The notes under the pieces were generated by a model that saw nothing but the letters and a program-made list of their open reading frames with translations, was not told where the DNA came from and did no database searches. Shown piece after piece: positions 46,185 to 61,100 of a stretch of 64,000 nt of DNA. The stretch spans positions 1,088,838 through 1,152,837 of the forward strand of contig NMRA01000014.1 in assembly GCA_002633005.1 (NCBI GenBank). The letters are read 5' to 3'. This DNA comes from Phoronis australis. Lineage: Eukaryota > Phoronida > Phoronidae. How positions within the stretch are numbered: position 1 is the first letter of the stretch; each line of letters opens with the position of its first letter. The position numbers and the translations under genes are program-made.

Positions 46185-49100
46185 TCAGCCATGAGCCTCG
46201 ATCAAAGTAGTATTCAGTGTCTTTCCATTCCAGCTGGTCTTAAGTTGTTCAGGGATCGGATACTCCACCTGCAAGGTACAGCACACTGAAGACGGCTGCC
46301 AATAAAGTGTTTTGCACGATAACCTCTCTACAACTTGTAGAGTTGTAGATGGAACATGTTCAACATGTTTTGTACATGAACACAATACAGTGTTCTGCAC
46401 ATAGCTTGTGTAACTAACCTCACTGTGGATGTAACATGTTTAACATATTCAGTGTGCACACAAAATAACCAAGTTACATGTTAGAAGGTTAAAGCAGCAT
46501 TAAACTTGTACTTTAAGTAACAATTCTTATTTATGCCACTTAGTTAAGAATCGATCTCTAGGTTTCTTTAGCCCAAACTCATAAAATTTCAGGATACGAC
46601 GTGACATGAAATCTTATGAGATATGTCTCCAGCAATAACTGTTGTTTGTTCATTCGAAGCCCAGAAAGCAACAGTCCTCTAATTTGACTTAGGTTTCACA
46701 GTGGTTAGAGGCCTGAACCAAAACTTGTTTTTTGAGAGCACGAGCTTAAAAGTGGCGTAACGAAACACCTAAAACAGGCAGTGAATAATTTTGCTTCAAG
46801 TTTTAAGCACAGGGAGACTAAGGCACATCTGGACACTTTGTGTGCAGAAAAGCAGAATACAAGTTACATTGTCACCATCCTCGGTTGGGATGAGCACTAT
46901 CACCCGTGAAGACTTGGTCGCAATACTTACATAATCCCCATCATCTTTGGGAATGAGCACATTCATCTCTGAAGACTTGGCAGTCACAATTTGAACATCG
47001 AGAGAGTTCTTGCTCAGGTAAACCTGGCAGCCGTCAGTCTTGTCAATGCTGACCGTTGGCACAACACCGTCAACCTGTAACACAATGATGGATAAGTATT
47101 CACAGCATGATCACAAGCTTGCATTAAAGAGGCTACGCATCAGTGTTCAGTCAGAGACACGAAATTTTATCACAGACCACTTCTTACTATAAAATTGGTC
47201 TCGACTTCTTCCTTACGCAAGTGGGAAGTGATTTCTGGGTTTGTGAAGAACTGCCCGTTCGTTATTCCTTGAGACCATGACACGCCATGAAAAGCCAACT
47301 TGCACAGCCTTGTCTCAAGCAATACCAAGGTACCAGTTCTTTCAAAATCCTGAAACCACCTCCAATTTGACTAGGGAACAATTTGTGACCAGTTTCATAA
47401 GTTGTGTTTATGTCCAGCAAAATAATATTGTGTAGTCTCACCTGGCATTTAACACTAGCACAGTTGATGAACTCCAATGAAGATACCAGACTGTCACAGA
47501 CAACAGCACACTTCTTGCAGCCATCTACAACCACGGCAAGTTGTTAGTACAAACCTTGTTGGTAAGCAGTAAAGTGTAGTACATGTCAAAAATAATCAAG
47601 ACAAATTGACCTACACTTGTCCTCATGATGGCTGAATAGTTGAAATGACATGTCATGACTCACCATGCCGACACATCAAGATGAGTCACGCTAACACATC
47701 ATGACAAGTCGTGCTGACGTGTTATGATGAGCAATACTGACATGTCATGATGAGTCAGACGGACACATCATTACCAGTTGTGTTGACACGTCACGAGTCA
47801 TAACGGGTCATTATCTGTCATGATGACATAATGGACTTTTTCCAATTGCTATTAATGTGTACCAATTCATCTGCTATGACATAAACAAGTGACATTCAAT
47901 TCATCTGCTATGACATAAACAAGCGACATTTCAACGAAACCTAAGCTCACATCATGCAACAGAACTGAGATTTTTGTTCAGAACATCATCGCGCTCATAA
48001 CCTGCAGCTGAATTGGAATTGACTACAGTCAATCTCTTGTTATTCCCTGATGACCATTAAGTCTGTGTGACTGAAATTAACAGACTGTGACAAGTAATGT
48101 AATGGGTCTGGACTGAAGCAAGAAAGACCAGTCAGCTCTTCTCAAGACCAGAAATCATTTTTAACCAGGATAAGGGTCACTTTGAGATCGACGTTATGAC
48201 AGTAACTTGAAGAAATCAAAAAGTTTTTTGACAAAAAGCACGGATTTGTTCCCCTTTTAATCAAAACACGTTTTTTAGTTCTAAGGCATTAAATCGCATT
48301 TCTTACTTATGAGGCACTTCTGGTATTCAAAACTGACAGGAAGTATTCCTGTCTTCAACAAGGAAGTTCAAAGTTGAATTAAGAGATCAGCCATAACAAA
48401 CCCCAGCGCCATCTTTAGTTTCCAAGGCTCTTAATCCACTTTATGATTCAGCTTGATTCAGCGCCCATTGCAACACTTACGAGAAATACTTCACTCAGAC
48501 CTGCATCACTCACCCATAATAATAGAGTTGACCTTGTTCTTGACCACCACAATCGAGTCTGTACACTTGAAGATGTACACAGACTGTTTGGTCTCCGTTT
48601 GATCTATCACCAAGTTACGGTTACCAACGTGGTGCTCCTGTATATAACAACAGATCACCATGAAAACAGCAGGAAAGATAACAAGGTCATGAACTTCAAA
48701 AGACAATGAGCTTGAACAGTGTTTTTGGTAAATACTTGTAAATACAATATCTACCAACACAAACTCGCTACTAGACTGTTTTCTGCTGATGATGACGCGG
48801 CCAAAATGCGACAACTGTTGTTAGCAACTGAAGAGTTAATATGGAAGACAAAGAGTCAAATCTGAGCACACTTGCACTATCACTTTGAAGAAAGTCTAAT
48901 AATGATTGAGAAATCCTGTAATGTTAAGTAAGGCCCAACATGCCAAACACCAACATCATGTAATGCTTGGATGTCACAATGTTGATTTTAAGTTAGACCA
49001 CAACTCACCACAACCCATTTCTTGCCCTGAAGTTCAAAGACTGGGGGCTTCTGCACCGGTGTAGTAGGTTTCGGTTTACTGGCACTGACTGGCTTTGTAC

Positions 49101-52100
49101 CAACAGGGGGCTTGTAGGGGGCAGGTCCAGTACGCAGTGCAGGGTTTTTGTGGGTTTTCATGTCATCGGTAACCTTCTTTAGGCCTGTAAATATAAGGTG
49201 CTAATAGTTATAAACATTGCCACTACTTATAATTATACAGTATAGTTAGTAGCATTGTTTATATAGAATGCGGTGTCCCATTAGCTATATAATTATACAG
49301 AGTGGTTAGTTCTATTAGTTATATAGAGGGTGGATAGTCCAATTATTATATACAGAGTGGTTAGTCCCACTGGTTATATACAGTGTGGTTAGTCACATTA
49401 GTTATATACAGCGTTGTGAGTCAAATTAGTTATATACAGTGGTTAGTCACATTAGTTATATTCAGAGTGGTTAGTCACATTAGTTATATTCAGTGTGGTT
49501 AGTCACATTAGTTATATTCAGTGTGGTTAGTCATATTAGTTTTATTCAAAGTGGTTAGTCAAATTAGTTATATTCAGTGTGGTTAGTCATACTACTTATA
49601 TTCAAAGTGGTTAGTCAAATTAGTAATATTCAGTGTGGTTAGTCATATTAGTTTTATTCAAAGTGGTTAGTCAAATTAGTTATATTCAGTGTGGTTAGTC
49701 ATACTACTTATATTCAAAGTGGTTAGTCAAATCAGTTATATTCAGTATGGTTAGCCAATTAGTTATACACAGTGTGTTTAGTCCCATCAGTTATATATAT
49801 AGCGTGGTTAGTCCCACACAGAAAGCAGTACATGTTGCTCAGCTCAAGTGCTCCGTCACACTGTTTTGTGAATCTCCCTTGAAGTTCATAACTGAATATA
49901 CAGTGACACCAGACACGGACCTAAAGGGCAACTCAGCTCCAAGTCAAATCTGATGCCCATTTAGAACACTTCTCTCAAGTCATACAGACAAAATTATGTG
50001 AGCTCCCATCTGAGAAACATAACATCATCCATCACTCGCAAACCTTAACAATATCAAACTTACTCTTGGTTATGTCAACACCCTGGTTCAAGGCAGCGAA
50101 TAACTCGGCTCTCTTGCCAGCATCATCACCACCACTAGAGGGTGGTCCGCTAGGTGGCTGCACGGCAGGGGGTGGCGGTGGTGGCGGTGCCCCACCTGGT
50201 GGTGGTGGAGGCACACCTGTACTGGCAGAACTAGCAGCCGCAGCAGCGTCTCCACCCTGCAGATAAAGGGTGAAACTAATGGTAGGTAACCTGGCCATAC
50301 ACTTGAGGTATGTCTCTCTGTTTACGCCAACCACTTATACTGCAATCTGGACAAAACAGTTTAATAAATGCAAGCAAATATAAGTTAAAGCACACTAGGG
50401 TGTTTGAACTATTCCCGAAGACCACCTAAGGCTACCTACCCTCTTTATTGCGATTAAAGGCTGTGTCTGAGTGCAACCCTTGATCTCTGGGTTAACTTCT
50501 AAGCTTATTTGAAATACAATTCAGGCGAGCACCCATCCACAAATGTCAATTATATAGCCTATGGTGCAAACACAAATGTTTCCGGAAATTGCCACTATTA
50601 GCTGCTGATGCATTCAGAAGACTGGAGGTGTTTTCCTGACATCAGGGTAGATAAGGTCACTCACCTGTGGGTTCCACATCACACCAGTCGTGTGGTAGTC
50701 CTTGATGTAGTCCGTCAACGTGGCAACCAAGGGCTTGAGATCACGAATAAACGCACAATGCTTTGGATCACTAAAACACAGGACACAAATGAGATGTGGA
50801 TACACTATTGCAAGGACTAAAAAGGATACGACAAGAACATCTTCAAAGTGCAATTATTTCGTCTCTTAAAATGTTTTGCTAAAGATGACTTCTGGTAACG
50901 GGTAGACATGGTAGGTAATGTGATATTAATGGCCTAACACACCCAACAAGGAGACCTCTGTCACTCATATGTCCCTTTATTTGTATCATACACATACACA
51001 GCAAGGCATCAATGAGCTCACCTGTCTTTGTAATCCTTGATGACACGGTTAATGTAGAACTGAGCCGATTCCATCATGTCAGTCACATATTGGGCAGGCT
51101 TAGGTTCCTAGACAGATGAAACAAGAATTGTAGCGGAAGCAACGGACTGGAACCCTCAAGTGAGAGTAGGTCTTGGGATTCAATTGGTCATTATGGGCGA
51201 TGACGGGGCAGACTTATTGGTCACATGACTGTCATCAGGTACAGCCGCACAGGGCCTGTTTAGGGACAGTGCTCAGCACATCCAAATGTCTGTGCCAGTT
51301 TAGGCAACAACTCTGGCAAGTCCATTTTGGTTCTAGCCTTAATTTGTCGTCCATTGGCAAACATTTTATATAACCATACACACATACAATGGTTTGGATT
51401 ATCATTCACAAGTACAAGGGTTTGTGACTCAAACAAATTGTTGATGGTCCTTGTGTTCCATGCCAAGTTTGTAATGACTCATGTGGTCAAGCAGGTTATT
51501 CACCCAATAATGTCCTAAGAGACCTAGCAGTTGACTGCCCCTGCGCAGAGTCCATAGCCAACATAACTCTTCGATTCTCATTTAAAATGCAATGCAATAC
51601 TAGACACTGAAACCTTAAGTCGTATGACACAAATTCAACGCTTACCACTGTAATCCAGCCCAGAACAGGAACAGCTTCAGATAACGCTGACAAGTGATTG
51701 AAAACTTTACTGCTTCGATTCTTTTCTTTAATTTCCTGTAATATATGTATATGTCAATTTTAATTTAACTAATAAAACAGAAAAATTTTCACCTACTGTA
51801 ACAATATCTTTTAATATGAAATAATAGACAATGTAAATGCAACAGTAGACTATTTTATACTACATAAACATAGTAGAAGACACTTCTGTCAGTAGTGGTC
51901 AAGGTAAAGTTCTATTGTGGTCTAAGGCAGTAGTAGACAGTTCTATAGTGGTTTATGTAAACACAGTAGTACATTATTTCATAGTGACCTAAATGAAACC
52001 AGTAGCCCACTGTTTTATTGTGGTATCTGTAAACACAGTACTGAACAGTTTATACTGACCTAATACCTAAACCTAGTAGAAGACAGTTTTATAGTGGTCT

Positions 52101-55100
52101 ATATGATTGCAGTTGTACACTATTTTATCATGGTCTATGTAAACACAGCATCAGAATGCCTCATCACCATGGTTATCGTTTGTCAGAGTCCCTGCACTGA
52201 AAGACTTGCCATAAAACAACTAAGGCTATTGTTTAAACTGTGAAGCACTTTTACTTGAACACAGACTGAGGTGAAGGACAAACAAGAATCCTACATTGAC
52301 ACCCTAACCAGTCAAGACTGGGCAACTTGACTGGTGTGTGTACCTCAGAATCTGCAGGTTTAGATCAAAGACACCATGCTGTTGTGGTTAATTAAATCAC
52401 CTCAGGCTGCTGGTGCTGTCATTCTCTAGATAATGAGACCCATCATATACACATTGGGGGAGACAACAGTATTTTTAAATTTTCATTTTTAAAGTTAACT
52501 TTGTAAATAGCATATTTCAATAGTTCGTGAAAAGCACGTGATTAGGTTTTTTGAATTTTAAAAATTGGACAAGATAAAGATTCTTACATCCTAAAACGTT
52601 TGTTTAATGTTGCAATAATATGTTCCTCGTTAATTCTGTTGAGTGTGCAACGTAACTTGGCCAATTACCAAACCACGATGCAGCAGTTGGATTTTGAGGT
52701 AAGCCAAGTGTCATCGAACAATTCTTGCCATGTTGGACATCACATCACTCACCTGTACTTGACTCACACAGGATCCAATGGGCTCCACTAGTTTGGTAAA
52801 TACATTCTGCAAGAAAACATGAAATGAAAGTACAGCAATGTGTAGCACGGAACTGCACGCGCTTCCAGAATACAAAGTTCACTTGACAATCTGCCAAGAA
52901 GGAAGGATTTTTTGTTTTACAGTCTTCTAGATATCGTAGTACTTTGTTGTACTATTAAACTGTGGTTTTAGAAAGTAAAGTTCAGTTCAATACAGCTGTA
53001 CAAATGATCATATTCCCTTTCAGTTACATTCACTCACCCTGCAATGTCACACATGTATTACTCAAAATTTATTTGGCAAAGGAAAATGCAGTTCTAAAAA
53101 AACCTGGCAGTGAAAGGTTTAAATTATTAATAGTAGGAATATAAACAGCACAGCCACAAGTTTATAATGCCCAAGTTACGCTTCTTAACATACTGCACTC
53201 GACTCATAATACGCTTCATAACATCATGTACCCGACTAATAATATGCTTTTTAGTGCAAATATGGGGTATAAGTAAAACTTAATTTTTCACTTTTTCCAT
53301 GAACGAAAAGGTGGCACCAAATAATTGCTTGATCACTTTCAAATTCAGTACCATGGCCAATACCAGATAATTTTTTGCCCATTCGCAATAATGAAAGAAG
53401 CCTTTGACAAATGAAAAGAAGGTTTTTGGCTCAAGTAGGTGACATTTTTCCAAAGACTACATTTTTGCACAGTGCCAATTATGCAGATCCTCTCATATAT
53501 AATCTTCAAAGTGATGTAACTAACGATGACCGATCGGACAAACAGACTTGAACAAGCCAAAGTTGCCTGGTCTAGTGTTGACAGGCAAACAAGTTGTATG
53601 AACTGTTTGTCACATGGGCATCCTATTGACAACTCTCAATAGGTAGACAGCAACAACCACCAGGTCAGTATCAGTTAAACTCAAGCCCATAATCAGTCCT
53701 TGTTAGGATCTACTATATTATAAACGACCAGACAGAGCACCCTGGGCACTAGATGACCAGCTGTCAGTCACAAGATGATTGATAGATCACTTAACCAATG
53801 GGAGCAGTGAGATGGAACAGTGACAAACCTGCAAATGTTGTAAAGGGGTATAAGGCAAGGGTAAATAGGCATGTAATTTACCAACTTGGTGAAAGCAATT
53901 TGGATGATCCCTCTGAGTGACTGTATTGACAAAGCATAGAAAACTAGGTCTGGCTATCAAGTCAACTTGGGGAAACAGTGCCAGCGTTAACTACGCTTAG
54001 GAAACAGAAAACAAACAGTTTTGAACAAGTATTTTCATTTCTCCATGACAGGAAATTTAAATGCACGAGTCAATACATATCATAAAGAGAATCAGTTAGG
54101 ACAGTAGAAGATATACTATATTTAGAAATAACAAGAAATACACCAGACAGAAAATGTTAAATCAGTGAACAGAATGATGTAAATACTTAAAATAAATAAG
54201 TCAACTTTCACTTGAGGAATCTCATAATTCATAAAAACAGTACTATAGACTAACAAATTTTCTTGACTAAAATTAATAAAACATGACACAGCCCTATTAC
54301 TTTGACAATAAATTACAATACCAAGGTGGAAAAATGAGTAGAAAAAATCAATTAGAGAATGAAGGATTAACTTTAGATGAGATGGGCTGTCTTAATCCAT
54401 GACTGACCCTAACAGTGTTCTCATTATCAATGTTCTTTTTTCATGAATACAGTTCTCTCCTAACGAGATGTAGTTCTTCTCTCATAAACTGCAAATCACT
54501 TCTTACAAATTCAGTTCTTTTTTCATAAACCACAATTCCTTAAACATCTGACAGGCACTCTAGTATGCACATGGTTGGCTCTGTGTTGCATGTGCTTGGT
54601 ACAATGTATCAAATACAGTACAACTGGGAACATATGCAATACATGAGAAAAGATTTGTATTTGGATTGAAACTCGTGAGAAGAGGAAAAAATTAATGAGA
54701 ACGTCCTAGAGGAAGGACTGTTGTTCAGCCTGAAAATGATCTGATTGTTAATACCGTAATAAATTTCAGGTTACCAGGACCCTTGAAAACTAGCCAAATG
54801 AGGCAAACGTCACAACATCATATCTCAGAAATTGCTGTTCAGTTACATATGAAACTTTCAGATACCCTGCTTTATGCCCATTTGCTGGAAGATCCTCACA
54901 AAGAGTTCACTTTTTCAAGTTCATTTTCTAAAGAGATAGGTAAACTGACTTTCATTCACCTGCACCCACGTAAAAGATATAGTCCAGTACCCTTCGGATA
55001 TGAAGTACAAGGCACCCAAACATTCGCACAAACAACCAGGTACGAGTACACAAGACTGCATTTTGGAGAGTGAAATCTAAAAATATGAGCGGACACTTTA

Positions 55101-58100
55101 AAATTTCTGGTTTAGCAACCTATGGAATCGGGCATTTAGATCATTTTTCAAGCATTCTAACAATAACTACAACACAACACTAATCATATACCACAGTTCA
55201 CAAGGCTAGCCATATACCACAGTTCACAAGGCTAGCCATATACCACAGTTCAGAGGCAACCCAGCAAGGCGCACCATGCTTGGCTGCAAAAACTATCTGT
55301 TGTTGGCTTCTGCCAATATGACAATGAAAACCCACTACCTGGGAAAAACAAAGACATAGCAGTCACTCAACAACGCATAGCTTAGATAGAAGTGACCGCT
55401 GTATGACCACCAATGCATTTTTAAAGCCAAACAAATCTCAACAACTTCAGCCTGCAGGGATGACAGCCATTATTCACAGCCGTAATGAATCAAATTGACC
55501 ATGCAAAAACATTGTCCCAGAAATGCTTTCAAAAAAGGGGGGAAGTTGACGTTATTTGTTGCCGAGCCAATATTTGTCCACTTGGTTATGATAGTGCTTT
55601 CAAAAGCAGTTTACTCACAACCTGTCTGTAAAGACTGATAGTGACAATGGTCACATCTGGCTAGACTAAAGTACACAATACAATAGATGTATCTCAGCAA
55701 ATCGACTGGAAAAATCTACACCAGCCATTAATAGCATTTTATCACTGATATGGGACTAAGGGATTTCCCTTTCAGACAAAAGAAAAGTAAAGCAACAACT
55801 TATTCACATACGAAACTTCTTGGTATCCTCAGCGACAATGACGTATTCACACAGGAAGAATCATAGAACAGACATTTGTCACAGTGACCCAATTGTCTTC
55901 ACCACCTGAGGGTGCAGACATTAAGTACAAAAAATCGTGAGATGACATCACACGGGACAGCTAAATCTTCTGATCAAAAAGTGTTTGCACAATATTTGAC
56001 ATCGTAATGGTGATACACTGTCCTAAGTAAAGCGTGATTTAGGCCACCATGAAGTTGATGGCAAGTTGAGGGTCATTAGCAAGCAACCTGCTGCTCAACA
56101 AGTCATGGCGATATGACCGCATCGTGTTACCAGGTCAAGCTAAGGCAGGTAATGTGTGATATTTATCAAAGACCAATCGGTCAGAATTTATTTCAAATTT
56201 GGTAGTACATGACCTGGTAGCCAGAGGGTGCTACTTTTCAATGTCAGAAGTGTGTTTTAATTTATTAACATGCTTGTCTCGATTCTGTTCAAACAGAATT
56301 ACACTATCTCCACCAGTCGTGTGTGTCGGTTCCGTCCGTCCCGTAGTAGGTTTGCGACTGGTGTTTCCCAGGGGTATCACCACCAACTCCAAGACCAGCA
56401 GCAGCAGTGACAAGCGATTTTTGAAGCATAAACAATATTTACAGATAAACACATTTAATGGACTTTTCAAGGATTTCATTATTTACATTAGCGAGGTGAT
56501 AGAAGGGACCATTGGGCACGTGTGTGTGAATGAGTTGGTCAGAGCCCTTTTATAAATATTATATAAATGACACATATTCTTAGGAGAAAGAAGCAACCAA
56601 TGGATTATAGGCTGAGTAGACAGGAGAGTAAACAAGGGGATTCTCATTGACTTAAAGGTGCACTTGAGGGGAAACATCATTTTAAAATTGTTTGCTTTTG
56701 GACATAGATTGTGAATAAACACTGGCAGAAAATAATGGTCTTTTAATATCCTGAGGTAAAATATTTATAGAAGTCGTTGAATTATTTTGCTGTTGGTTGA
56801 TGTTACTAGTGCAACTTGCCTGTACCAAGACATTTGATACACACATGCAGTGAAGACATACAGCTGAGATGGACGAGCTTTCACACTGTTGAAGTCTTTT
56901 ACAGATCACAAGGGACAACCACTAATAACAAGAGACTACCACTGATCTAAAGGGACTATACCACTGAACTCAAGGGACTATCACCGTTCTCAAGGGACTA
57001 ACACCGATCACAGGGGACCACCCCTGACCACAAGGGACTACCACTGACCACAAGGGACTACCACTGACCACAAGGGACTGACACTCATCATGAGGGACTA
57101 CTACCACTGATCACAAGAGACCACCACTGATCTCAAAGGACTACCTCTGATCACAAGGGACTGCCACTGATCTCAACAGACTGCCACTGATCTCAAGGGA
57201 CTACCACTGATCTCAATTGACTGCCATTAATCATAAGAGCAATTCACAGCATTGATATGCATCACATATGTTGCAGATACAGGATGATTACTATTTCAAA
57301 CATTCTCACAACAGGGAGCAAAGTTGGAAAATTTAAAATAGCCTCTAGTCAGCAATGCTGTCCTCAGCAGGAACGCACTTGCCAAGATCGCAAAAATGGC
57401 ACTAGGGAACACAGTGGTAGTCTAATATGCCGTCATCAGTTCATAGACACCAGCTGGCCAAATTTCACAAAGACCCTGCAGGGGTTTTGGAGAAGCAGCT
57501 GACAATGCGAAAAAAGCAGAACTACCATTAGGGTGCATCACAGTAATCAAAATTAGCCAAAAATCATTGTCAGCCACACTCTTCGTAGTACAAACACAAA
57601 CTAATTAACGATTCTTAAAGTGGTTTGGCCGATAGAGGACAAAAAACCAGACTCTAAAATAATAAAAAGGCCACGTGGAGGGACATCCTAAATTCATCTG
57701 AAAATGGGAAGGTGTCATCACAACTTTTAATAGAAACCTATTTGCCAAATTTCATAAAAATACATCAAGGAACTCGAAAGATACAGAGAAAACGGGAAAA
57801 AATAAAATTGCCACTAGGGGTCACAGCCGTTGTCGGATGGTTCAAAAGTCATCACCATCGGTTGTCACCTGTCTACAAATACATTAATTTGCCAAATTTA
57901 CAAAGATCCTACAAAGGGTTTAGGAGAAAATGCCATGGATGCAAAAAACTGCCACAAGGAGGTGCCACAAGGAGGCGCCACAATAGTCGGAGCCATACGA
58001 AAACCATCGCCAACCGTCCTCGTAATAACATATACGTGACTTATAAGTTGCATTTACAAATTACACCTCACTCATCCCCCCATCACCAGTAGACAGGAGA

Positions 58101-61100
58101 TTACCACACGCTATGCATTTCCAATGCAATAAGCCTAGTCTACAGGCAATAATTATAGGACCATTATTTTCTAAAAAAATTTAAATGCTAATTTGAACTT
58201 GGGCATGTTTCTATGAATATCCTTGACTTGCTGCTTGGCTGGAACCTACCTTGATGTCCCCAGAATTCTTAACCTAGTCTTGGTGTAGCAAGGTTTGTAA
58301 ATGCTAATCTCATGGCACGTATACCAATTTTCATAATCATCATTGGATTGGTTTGTTTATAAAAAAGCGGACACCGAAACAGATTAAAAAATTATAAAAA
58401 CGGCCGCTATGTGGCGTGCACTATGTCAAATCCAACTGAAAATGGGAAGATGTCATTGTTAGTTTAACAGAAATGTATTTACCAAAGTTCATAAAAATCC
58501 ATCAAAGAACTTTAAAGATACAGAGGAAAACTAAAATGACATTGCCACTCGGGGGCCCAGCAGAAGACAGATTCATCCGAAAGTTATCTTGACCTGTTGT
58601 CAACATCATATAATTTATACGCTGCCATGGACACAAAGATAACTGCCACTAGGAGGCCCAACAGTACTCAGAGCTGTGCAAAACTCACCGTCAGCAATAG
58701 ATTTGGCAAAAAAAATCACCAAGTAAACATGAAATTTTACATTCTCTCTCGGATGGTTCTGATGTAATTTACTTAGTCCGCAAAAGTCTCCGAAACACTT
58801 TTTATTCTGTGATCCCTTTCATAAGACATTACTTAAGTCTTAAGAGCAAAAATTTTTCTGAGATAAGATCGAAAATCGGGCTAAGTTAAGATCGAAGACG
58901 AAATTTCAGAAAAGACCATTTCAACAACACCAAGTCCCTTTCTGGTCTTTGGTTTTAACTTATTAGGAAAAAGTCAGGTTTTGGCATAGGACTGGTGAGT
59001 ATACACACAACACTTTCGCCATCCCTTACAAACTCAAAAGAAGTGAGACAGAGCGTGAAATTCAGTTTCAAGAATGACATTGGTCTCGAAACTCAAAATG
59101 GAGATTTTTAAAAACATTTTGGCTACAAGAGGAATCTTGTTTAGATGAGAAGACCCTGGTATGGCTGGAAAATATTTCACATTGTGCAAGCAAGTCTCAC
59201 TGCATTGTCTTTACAAGTCTCGGTCGTTTTGTCGGTTTTTGAATCGAAAAAGCAGGCGATCTTCAATATGACATTATTTAGGGACATCAGATTTTGAAAG
59301 TTATCAACAACACTGGTTTAACAGTTAATAGTGAAGATAACAGTAAATTTTGGTCATTAAGAGCAACTGTACTGTAACAGGCTAACTTTAGGACTTAGCT
59401 TAGACCGATTTCAGTCTTAATTGTAGACTTCATGAAATGGGGCTAAGACATTTTGGTACTGAGTCAGTCCGATTTCGGTCTAAGTTAAGACAGAAAAGGT
59501 TTCAAGAAACGGGCCCACATCTTGGACGTTTTTAAATATTTTCATATAGAATATGTAGCACTTTCATTAAGTTTTGAGTATGATTGCTCTTTTTGCCCCG
59601 TTCATTTCAAATACATGGTATTCATTACACAGGAACCAAACTTCATGAAGACCCATCAAGTAATTTGGTAGATATTCAACCACAGGCATAAAACAAAAGT
59701 CCCACTAGAGGGCTCCACAGTACCCGTAACCAACCAATATCATTGTTTGCCATAGTCTGAAGTAAGAACACATACACTAATTTCAAATACTTCTTAGCGC
59801 AGTTTGGCACATAGAGAGGCAGGCCTGAAAAGCTACTAGGTGAAACAGAATAAGTCGGAATTACCTGAAAATGGGAAAGCATTGCCATCTCAGAAGGTCC
59901 TCATTCGCCAAATTCCATGAAAATCTGTCCACACACTTCCAAGATAAAAAGTTTCCGCAAAACACTAAAATTGACACTAACAGGAACAAGGGTAATTCAG
60001 ATTCGTCCAAAAGTCTTTCGTCATCCATTGTCACATCAATAGGAATACACTTAACCAAGTTTCATAAAGATTCTATAAAGGAATGATTGTAAATCAAGGA
60101 GTCATTGGCCATTCCCAACCAGAATGCTACTGATTCTCTCAATAACATGCAGTGCTCAGTGACCCTACAACTATGGTGATAACCTACTTACTATTCCCTG
60201 TATCTCTTGCTACTCTCATTTCACTGCATGGATGTGACTTGAATGGTGTTCGACACTTGCTGACTTATTGGATATATTATCCTGATGTGTTATTAATAGA
60301 CGAAATGTTAAATGAACATGAAATTTTTTATTTGTGCCATGATTGTCCGTTTTTTTAATCTTACAAAGGGTTTCAGAGATAACGTTGCAGACTGCCGGAC
60401 AGGTGGATGTATGCCAGAGATGGCTGTCTTACACACTGTCAGGTGGATGCATAAAAGTCAACAGCTTCAGTGCACAAATACATTTAACACATTGTTTTAC
60501 TGCTGAAAAGTCATCACCAATACATTAATTTTCCTGTTTTACACCAGAGGAAATTAGATCAGTACTCATGATAAGAATTACAGATGCTAGCAGCTCTTGT
60601 ATAAATCTATCGACAAAGCAAATGGTACTATGAAAGTTCAAGTTTCTAATCTCCACTGGCAACAATAAAGTGACAAAGCAAGAGGCCAAGACCCCCCAGA
60701 CACCAGTCTGGAGCCACCTTTGGCAAGCAGCGCCATTTGAAACATTTCCACCCTTACAAGGAAGAGAGTCATACTTACAGGAGCAGGTCTCTTGCTGCGT
60801 GATGCCACATCAAGGAAAGCTCGCGTCCGCTTGAAGCCATCACAGAACAGGGCGAGCTACAACAATATAATAACTGACATTATGATCGAAACACAACAAG
60901 ACAACTGCAGGTTTCCATACATAAGCCCATGGTGTGTATTTGGCAGATGACAATACTGTAGCAGACACCTATAATGAGAAAGTCCTGAAACATTCTTCAC
61001 ATTTACTGCAATGGGAACTGAGAGTCAAATAAAAATTGAATCATATGTAAGGAAATTTAGTCTCATAGATTTTAGTCTCGACATCCTGTGCAAATTTCTC

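Noticed and set aside
50066-50266. Gly-rich + strand ORF
   Set aside because: Antisense of the CAP polyproline exon.
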